A stretch of 25,773 bases of DNA from positions 1 to 25,773 of the forward strand of contig JBNGIQ010005709.1 in NCBI GenBank assembly GCA_049999765.1, in the 5' to 3' direction. Made by a program: the position numbers and the translations under genes. This document shows positions 19,857-25,773 of this stretch, one piece after another. Positions within the stretch are counted from its first letter, which is position 1, and each line of letters opens with the position of its first letter. Under the pieces are notes generated by a model, which was not told the DNA's origin, searched no databases, and was given only the letters and a program-made list of their open reading frames with translations. This stretch comes from Phaeoceros laevis (Eukaryota > Anthocerotophyta > Anthocerotopsida > Notothyladales).

Positions 19857-19973
19857 GGATAGCTCGGGTGGTAAGGCCCTCTCACACGGGATGTCAGGTT
19901 GCGAGTTCGAAACCGGTTCCCAGCTGAAGTAGAGGTGGAAGCTGGGGTTCGCAGGCTCGGCTGTCGCGCGGGC
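19857..19973 (+). mobile_element. tRNA-derived SINE-like element
   Basis: The head GGATAGCTCGGGTGGTAAGG contains an A-box-like TAGCTCGGGTGG, and GCGAGTTCGAAACC at 19901-19914 is B-box-like, about 40 bases downstream, as in tRNA genes and tRNA-derived SINEs. The arms do not fold into a clean cloverleaf and an unrelated tail follows, so it is not a tRNA gene. The tail shares GCTGGGG-TCGCAGGCT with the copy at 19712. No poly-A end or target-site duplication was identified. Confidence 0.5.
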
Positions 19974-20880
19974 CCATTGGATGTTTCAGTTAAAACAATA
20001 TGACTTCCGTAGGGCGTACATATGACTTTCGTTTAGATCCTAATCAACATTCAATCCATATGGGAATTCCTAATCAACTTTCAATCCATATGGGGAGTGC
20101 TAAACATTGAAACCACACGGGTATCTGCCATTGGTATCAATGTGCTGCGAATCCGTGTGGGAATCGTGTGGAGGATTCCGCACGAAAAAACCACCACGTG
20201 GATTCAACATGGAATCAAGGGGAGGTAAGATTTGAGATGATGTTTGTCAAAAACCAGCATGTCATGTCATCAGGTCAAAAATTATTTCAACGATTATCAA
20301 ACCTTGTTGCAGGATAGCTACCTGTCCAGAACTTGACAAATGCTCTTCTATATAGCCATGAATGATTGCTAGTTTCATCACAAATTCTGAGGCAAGCGAT
20401 TTCCACATGGAGGTTGTATGGAAACTACTTCATATGACTCTTCTATGGAAGCCATGCGATTTTTTTTCATGGTAGTTGTACGTTATCCATATATGGACCA
20501 TACCGAAGTGTCTCATACATAATCTATATATATGTTGTATCGCCTTTGTACATAGTTGTATATGATGATATGTACATATGTCATACCCATGTCCGTACAA
20601 GTTCCACATTTATCACAAGTGGAGAAATCATATGGTTTTTTTATGGTTGCTATATGGATTTTTATCATATGAGTTCCATAATCAGCACATAGGAAACATA
20701 TATGCTTAGTCTTATAGTGCTTATATATAGCTAGTGACATGGACACAAAACTTTTATGAAAATAAGATTAAGGTATTTGTGGATGCAAATTTTTCCATAG
20801 AGTACAATATTCAGATCGCCTACATAAAATGGGGCATTTGAAGGATATGCTTTTTTCGTAAATTCTTACAAAATAAATCT
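19974..20880. other. AT-rich spacer with a 30-bp direct repeat
   Basis: CCTAATCAACATTCAATCCA followed by TATGGG appears twice, 30 bp apart (about 20038-20095). Farther right the word CATATG or CATATGG is frequent (20428-20680). No gene was recognised. Confidence 0.5.
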
Positions 20881-21189
20881 TTACTAATCATGTGAAGTTG
20901 TGCAGGCGCACCATACAGCTTCTTGCACAGGGTGACGCCCAGCATGCGCAGGGAAGGAGGTGGTGCCCAGCGGGCTGGGAGGGAGGAGGCGCCATGCCTC
21001 ACGGCAGGAATGGGGAGGCCAGACCAGGTGTCGTGACTGTTCCGACAGATGTCCCTGCTGCTGGTGCTTCCCTGTGAGTTCAAACCGCAGGCCACCGTGG
21101 CTTGTGGCTGCGCTTGACCTGGATAACCGTGACATTTCCCACTCCGAGGGCCGCCATAGCCAAGTGCTCCAGTTTTTGCAAAGGTAGCA

Positions 21190-23109
21190 ATGGCGCATTT
21201 CCTCCACGTACCGTTGAGTACCACCAACGGGATGCAACATCAGCGGTTTTGGATGCCAGCAGCTGAGAGGCAGGCCCGCACCCTGGAGCTGGAGGGGAGG
21301 TTAAATGTGCCTCCGAGGCAATGGATTTTCACAAGCCGCACATTTGTGCCGTGCTGTGGCTTAGCAGCCAAGCTATGCGTAATGAAGAATATTAGTGCAG
21401 GAGAACGTTTAGAGTTGTTGTGGAGGCAGTATTTCTTGGACCCCACATTGTGGTGGGATTGCAGGACGAACAAGAAGAGCGCGCGCTCTCCCGACTTCAG
21501 GCACAAGGAGTCCAAGGAGCCCCTGTGGCTGAACAACTTCTACAAGCCTGACTGGGTGGATGCGGGGCTGGCTGCCTTGGACAAGCAGGTTGGACGGTCT
21601 GCTCAGCCTACATCCAACCCCTTGTTGCATTGTAATGCTGGTGCTCCAAAGGTGCCAGAGTGCCAACTTGAAGGGTACGGAACGGCTCAGGCTGTAATCG
21701 AACAACTTTGTGAGAATGGGCAGCTAAGTCCAGCAGTGGACGCTTTGACCGTCTTGGCGGAGAAACAATCTCGTGTGTCCTCCTCTCTACTGTACAGAGT
21801 CATTCGGATATGCGGGGCTGAAAAAAAATATGGTGTTGGGGCAAGGACTTGATGATCTTATTGTCAAGCTTGGGTACGGATCCAACGCATTTTTGGGAAA
21901 CCATCTCTTGCACATGTATGCATGTGGAGGTAGGCTACAGGAGGCCATGGATATGTTCAACAGGGTAGGGAAACCGGATGTCTTCATGTGGTTTTCCATA
22001 ATCTCTGCACATGCTAAGCACGAAAAACCGAAGGAGGCCATACGACTCTACTGGAGATGCGTAGGTCAGGAGTGCAGGCGAATGATTGCATCTTTGTAGC
22101 TGCCCTTCAAGCTTGTGCATTTGCCACGGACTTGGAATCTCGCAGAAAAGTGCACTCTGATGTGCTGCACAGTGGCAATTCTACTGACTTGTTTGTTGGC
22201 ACCTGCCTGGTTGACATGTATGCAAAATGTGGTGAGCTGGAAGGTGCACGCTAGGTTTTTGACAGCATGGACACAAAGGATGTGGTGACATGGACAACGT
22301 TGATCGCTGGGTATGCACAGCAAGGACTCGGCCAAGAGGCGCTTGTTGAGTATGGACAAATGGAGAAAGCAGGCCTCATTTTGGCTAATGATGTTACTTT
22401 TTCTTGCCTTCTGAAGGTATGTGCAAGCACTGGTGCCATACAGAAGGGCAGGGAGCTGCACTCAAAGATAGTCAAAAAAAAGGTCGGCTGGATGTAGTGG
22501 TGGGCACCTGCTTGGTGGACATGTATGCAAAATGTGGTGAGCTAGAAGATGCGTGCCAGGATTTTGACAGCATGGCCACAAAGGATGTGGTGACGTGGAC
22601 AGCGCTGATCGCCGGGTATGCACAGCAAGGACTCAGCCAAGAGGCGCTTGTTGTGTATGGACAAATGGAGGAGGCGGGCTTCATTTTGGCTAACCATGTT
22701 ACTTTTATTTGCCTTCTAAATGCGTGTGCAAGCACTGGTGCCTTGCAGAAGGGCAGGCAGCTGCACTCAAATATTGTCAAAAGAGGACTGCTGGATAACG
22801 TAGTGGTGGGCACCTGCCTGGCAGACATGTATCAAAATGTGGTGAGCTGGAAGATGCACGCCAGGTTTTTGATAGCATGGACAAAAAGAATGTGGTGACG
22901 TAGAATGCCATGATCGCTGGGTATCCACAGCAAGGACTTGGCCAAGAGGCGCTTGTGATGTATGGACAAATGGAGGAGGGGGGCCTCATTTCGGCCGACC
23001 GTGTTACTTTTGCTTGCCTTTTGAAGGCGTGTGCAAGCACAGGTGCCTTGCAGAAGGGCAGGCAGCTTCACTCACAGATTGTCAAGAGAGGAATGTTGGA
23101 TAATGTGCC
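21190..23109 (+). pseudogene. OSB-type PDF motif fused to a PPR array, broken
   Basis: The first ATG after an upstream in-frame TAG is at 21190. Codons about 77-123 form a PDF motif as in organellar single-stranded-DNA-binding (OSB) proteins: WRQYFLDPTLWWDCRTNKK, PDFRHKESKEPLWL, then PDWV. PPR motifs follow: GNHLLHMYACGGRLQEAMDM, then LVDMYAKCGELEGAR, then 306-bp P-L-S units with DSM landmarks at 22261, 22566 and 22871. Damage: a frameshift at an A8 run (21821-21828), one near 22050, TAG 22252-22254 (Gln position), a frameshift near 22485, a missing base near 22830 and TAG 22901-22903 (Trp position). Homology ends in mid-repeat at about 23109. The C-terminal E/DYW region is lost. If intact it would likely act on organellar nucleic acid. 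The DNA just upstream (20890-21187) is GC-rich and may be its leader or an exon. Confidence 0.85.
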
Positions 23110-23214
23110 CTGTCGCTAGGGGGCGCCCAAAGCATGGGCAAAGGGGGGAGAGAGGACTGTTGGATAATGTGCCCTGTCGCTAGGGGGCGCCCAAAGCATG
23201 GGCCAAGGGGGGAC
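23088..23214 (+). repeat. 64-bp tandem duplication at the PPR breakpoint
   Basis: GTTGGATAATGTGCCCTGTC begins at 23095 and again at 23159, and the two 64-bp copies differ at only a few bases. The unit contains the end of the PPR homology plus the first foreign bases (GGGGGCGCCCAAAGCATGGG). The duplication therefore happened after the PPR gene was broken there. Confidence 0.88.
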
Positions 23215-23248
23215 CTGATGGGACCGTGTAAACCTCTTCAAATATTTA

Positions 23249-23308
23249 ACACACACACACACACACACACCATGTTCCCGGGTGTGTGTTGGGTTTAGGG
23301 TTTAGGGT
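23249..23308 (+). repeat. (AC)n tract and interstitial (TTTAGGG)2
   Basis: About 11 AC dinucleotides (23249-23271) are followed by CATGTTCCCGGGTGTGTGTT and then GGGTTTAGGGTTTAGGG (23291-23307). The telomere units are in G-strand orientation, opposite to the chromosome end at base 1. They lie about 50 bases upstream of the PLE reading frame. The AC tract and the GTGTGTGT after it can pair with each other. Confidence 0.88.
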
Positions 23309-23358
23309 GGCTCTAATCTTTCCAAGAAGTGGTAGTAGGTGGAATGCATGCTGATTAG

Positions 23359-25656
23359 GTGTTTGCATGCTTGCCAGATAGCGACAGTGAGGAGAAAGTG
23401 TTACCTCCGAGAGAACTTCAAATGGACATCTTAGGTCGAGTGTCTTTAAGTCCTAGAATACGATCTGTCTGCTCCGGCTTTGTGCACGTCCTTTACGATA
23501 GTAGAGCCTTGGAATGGATCTCAGTGCGCAAGCTTTTTTGTGAAGTCTTGTCTGAATTCCCGGGATTCACCGAGATAGAGGAAGACATCAACAATGTCAC
23601 CTTTGGCTGGAAGTATCACCCTAATGTCGCGTCTATTCTCTACAAACCCCGAGATGTGTTCACCAATTTTAGTATAGACCATCCAACGTGTATGTCTGAA
23701 TGCGAATGTGTGTGTGTCAACCGTTTCAAGCCGTTTCTAGATGCAGAAGCAATAGATAACATCCCAACACTGCCAGGAAGACATGTCAGGAGCGTGGACT
23801 GCTCAATTTTCTAACATGAGGGCTTGCGCAAGAATGTTCAGAAAGGACTGAACCACATCCCGCTGCGACCAACGTCCATTTCTCGTGCCATTGATGTTAT
23901 TATGCAAGCTTTTGAGGATCTCTTAACTACCCTGATGCAGCTAGGACACAAATTCACTGACGATTGGATGCAAATGTCCGCAGCTACAGTTTGTGAGAAA
24001 GCATGGGCACAGCTAAAAATGGCATGTTCCAGCAGAAAGCACACGCAAGTACACAACCCGTGCATTTTCGACACCCAGAGGTTCTTGATGAGGTAACATG
24101 GTTACAAAAGCATCTGTATATGGCTGGATTGGACAAAACCGCTAACACGCCATGTTTCATTTGTATCACACTTATCCGTTCCGAAGCTCTAAAACGGCTA
24201 TCCAGTCTAGATTTTGCAGCCATACAGGAGTCACCCGAATGCGCATTGGAGAAGATGCAACAGGGCATGACTGAACTCTTACCTGAACTTGCTATTGACA
24301 CAGATGCTGGTCTGCCATACTTGATGGCTACATTTAAACAGCACAAGAAAAAATATCGATGGCTCACAAACGGACATGACTGTGTTTTCTCTATCCTTGC
24401 AGACCTCCTTACAGTGGCCACAAATGCTCTACTTCCAAATCTCAAGAATTGGGCAGCAGATAAGCAAAATGTCTTCGAGAGATTCTTGAATGTGCACACA
24501 TCTTTGTTTTGGATCTCAGACTCTACTCTTGATGTGTCCCTTAACTTGCCAACTAAGCTGCATGATATTTTCGTTGCAGACATTGCACGTTGTTATGAAG
24601 CCATCCCTACAGATGGTAAGGATTCCCTTGTGACAACCATCACGGCATGTGTCTAAACTGCATATAAGCAATGTAATAAAGGGAGACGACGTGATCAAAC
24701 AATGTTTGTAAGGTATGACCTGAAGCAAGCTACATTTGCTAAAGCTAGATGGGCCACACAAGCCCCAAAGGGCAAACATAGCTTATACATTGAGCTTACT
24801 GCTGATAGGCTTATACAGTTACACTGTTGGCTCATGCACCACTGTTTTGTACAGCTTGGTGACAGGGTTTGGAAGCAAGTGGCAGGCATCCCGATGGGCT
24901 TTGCTTGTTCTCCATTATGGTGTAATCTCTATTTTCACCATTATGAGACTGCATTCATCCTTAGACTGGCTAGACTCGGAAGAGCTGATCTCATGGCCAA
25001 ATTCCGGTATGCTAAGATATATATGGATGATGTATGTTGGATGAACTGTGGAACCCCGATGCAATTCTTAAATCCAGCAGTCCCAAGGACGGAGGACAGC
25101 CCATTCTGGATTTACCCACTGGATGTGGTCAGCATGCATATGGAGGTAGAGATACAAAAATACGCTGTGAATTGTGAAGGTGAACAAGTCGGGATTGATG
25201 CCCACTTCCTGTCATTCCAGTTCTCTATCCCCAATACACAGTTGGGTACGTACAAATACATCAACTATGATAAAAGACGTGCCTTACCCTTTCCGATTGC
25301 GCAGTTTATACATCTAATCTAATCGCAGCATTGGGCAATCATATAAGGTGATCCTCTCGCAGGTGTTCATCATTCCGTACATATGCAACTCAGTAAATAT
25401 GGCTTTCAAGGAAATAGAGGCTCTGGTTAATGCGTTTCTGGCAAATGGATTTGACAAGGTCAGGCTCCTTAAAGGCATCTTGAATTATCTAGAATGTAAC
25501 CTTTTCCGAGGATCACATATCAGCATCGACATGCTTGCTGCCCGAGTGGCGTTAGAACTCAAGGCATTAAGAGTTGATGGACTGACCAGGATCAACAGGA
25601 ACAAGATTACTCCAGTCAAGAGGCATTTTGGAGATTTCATGCGTCTAAAACTCTAA
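23359..25656 (+). pseudogene. Penelope-like retroelement reverse transcriptase, decayed
   Basis: Order of motifs: EGLRKNVQKGLNHIPLRPTS (near 23818-23877), a PLE-type N-terminal block; LPYLMATFKQHKKKYRWLTN (near 24312-24371); RT motif A DIARCYEAIP (near 24581); motif B GIPMGFACSPLWCNLYFHHY (near 24887-24946); motif C YMDDVCWMN (25018-25044); then YDKRRALPF and the SNR-type block, and a C-terminal region. GIPMG...SP..NLY plus KRR.LPF fits PLEs; copia or LINE RTs do not have it. Damage: TAA 23812-23814, frameshift near 24070, TAA 24654-24656, frameshift near 25320. The C-terminal frame to 25656 shows no GIY-YIG endonuclease, as in the telomere-associated, endonuclease-deficient PLE class. The sense strand runs away from the chromosome end. 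The real 5' end may be an exon start after the AG at 23374-23375. Confidence 0.8.
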
Positions 25657-25658
25657 TG

Positions 25659-25694
25659 GTGCGGTGTGCTCCCCATACAGGGGATGCACACCGC
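25659..25694 (+). other. Hairpin just after the PLE stop codon
   Basis: TGCGGTGTGCTCCCC pairs with GGGGATGCACACCGCA across a small loop, with one bulged base. It starts a few bases after the TAA of the C-terminal frame, where a PLE 3' untranslated region would begin. It may be an RNA structure recognised by the element's own RT, or a terminator-like fold with no role. Confidence 0.55.
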
Positions 25695-25753
25695 ATCCAC
25701 TTGTACGGGGTTTAGACAACTCAAGTCAAGCACATCGGGTTTGGTTGGTGGGT

Positions 25754-25773
25754 ACACACACACACACACACAC
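25754..25773 (+). repeat. (AC)n tract at the window end
   Basis: AC repeats run from 25754 to the last base and continue outside the window. They follow GGGTTTGGTTGGTGGGT. Together with the AC tract at 23249 they bracket the PLE. Confidence 0.85.

Noticed and set aside
19857-19930. A functional tRNA gene
   Set aside because: A-box and B-box-like words are present but the arms do not close into a cloverleaf and no anticodon loop is evident.
18094-23071. Minus-strand open frames opposite the PPR arrays
   Set aside because: They repeat with the same 306-bp period and are antisense shadows of the PPR frames.
23213-23240. CTGATGGGACC...TAAACC as a hammerhead ribozyme core, which some PLEs carry
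   Set aside because: The core needs CUGANGA and a GAAA block between paired stems. Here the last core A is G, the GAAA is absent and no stem II can be drawn.

Overview
This is the end of a plant chromosome. The first 103 bases are an uninterrupted (CCCTAAA)n array, the land-plant telomere repeat in C-strand orientation, so the chromosome end is on the left and the interior on the right. The coding remnants are all eukaryotic and plant-like: Ty1-copia gag/pol, plastid-type SECA2, a SULTR4-like sulfate transporter, a malectin/LRR receptor kinase, a plant diacylglycerol kinase and PLS-class PPR arrays. The style of the PPR repeats and a Penelope-like element (PLE) suggest a fern or other seed-free vascular plant. 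That is inference from sequence style, not a database result.

Layout. 1-3040: telomere, then three tandem foldback (long inverted repeat) subtelomeric units, with an inverted pair of interstitial telomere tracts at 991-1044. 3042-4870: an orphan LTR with a primer-binding-site-like sequence, a GC-rich block and an AT-rich block. 4873-13067: a decayed Ty1-copia element whose gag (4873-5874) and pol (10528-13067) are separated by 4.65 kb of foreign DNA. That DNA carries pieces of three unrelated cellular genes, all on the + strand and with introns kept (SECA2, SULTR4, malectin/LRR kinase), followed by three different tandem-repeat blocks. 13070-17683: AT-rich DNA with the last two exons of a diacylglycerol kinase and a 29-codon LINE reverse-transcriptase relic, both on the minus strand. 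17684-17783: an assembly gap of exactly 100 N. 17990-19710: a broken PPR array and a PPR scrap. 19712-20880: SINE-like sequences and AT-rich DNA. 21190-23109: a broken gene with an OSB-type PDF motif ahead of a PPR array made of near-identical 306-bp units. 23249-25773: an (AC)n tract, (TTTAGGG)2, a decayed PLE reverse transcriptase with no visible GIY-YIG endonuclease, a 3' hairpin and a second (AC)n tract.

No complete intact gene was found. Every recognised coding region is a fragment or carries stops and frameshifts. The window reads as a subtelomeric dump of mobile elements and gene pieces, shaped by telomere-linked insertion, unequal exchange between tandem repeats and gene-fragment capture. 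The items most worth following up are the three-gene fragment mosaic, the PLE lying next to telomere repeats, the PDF-PPR fusion and the foldback units beside the telomere.
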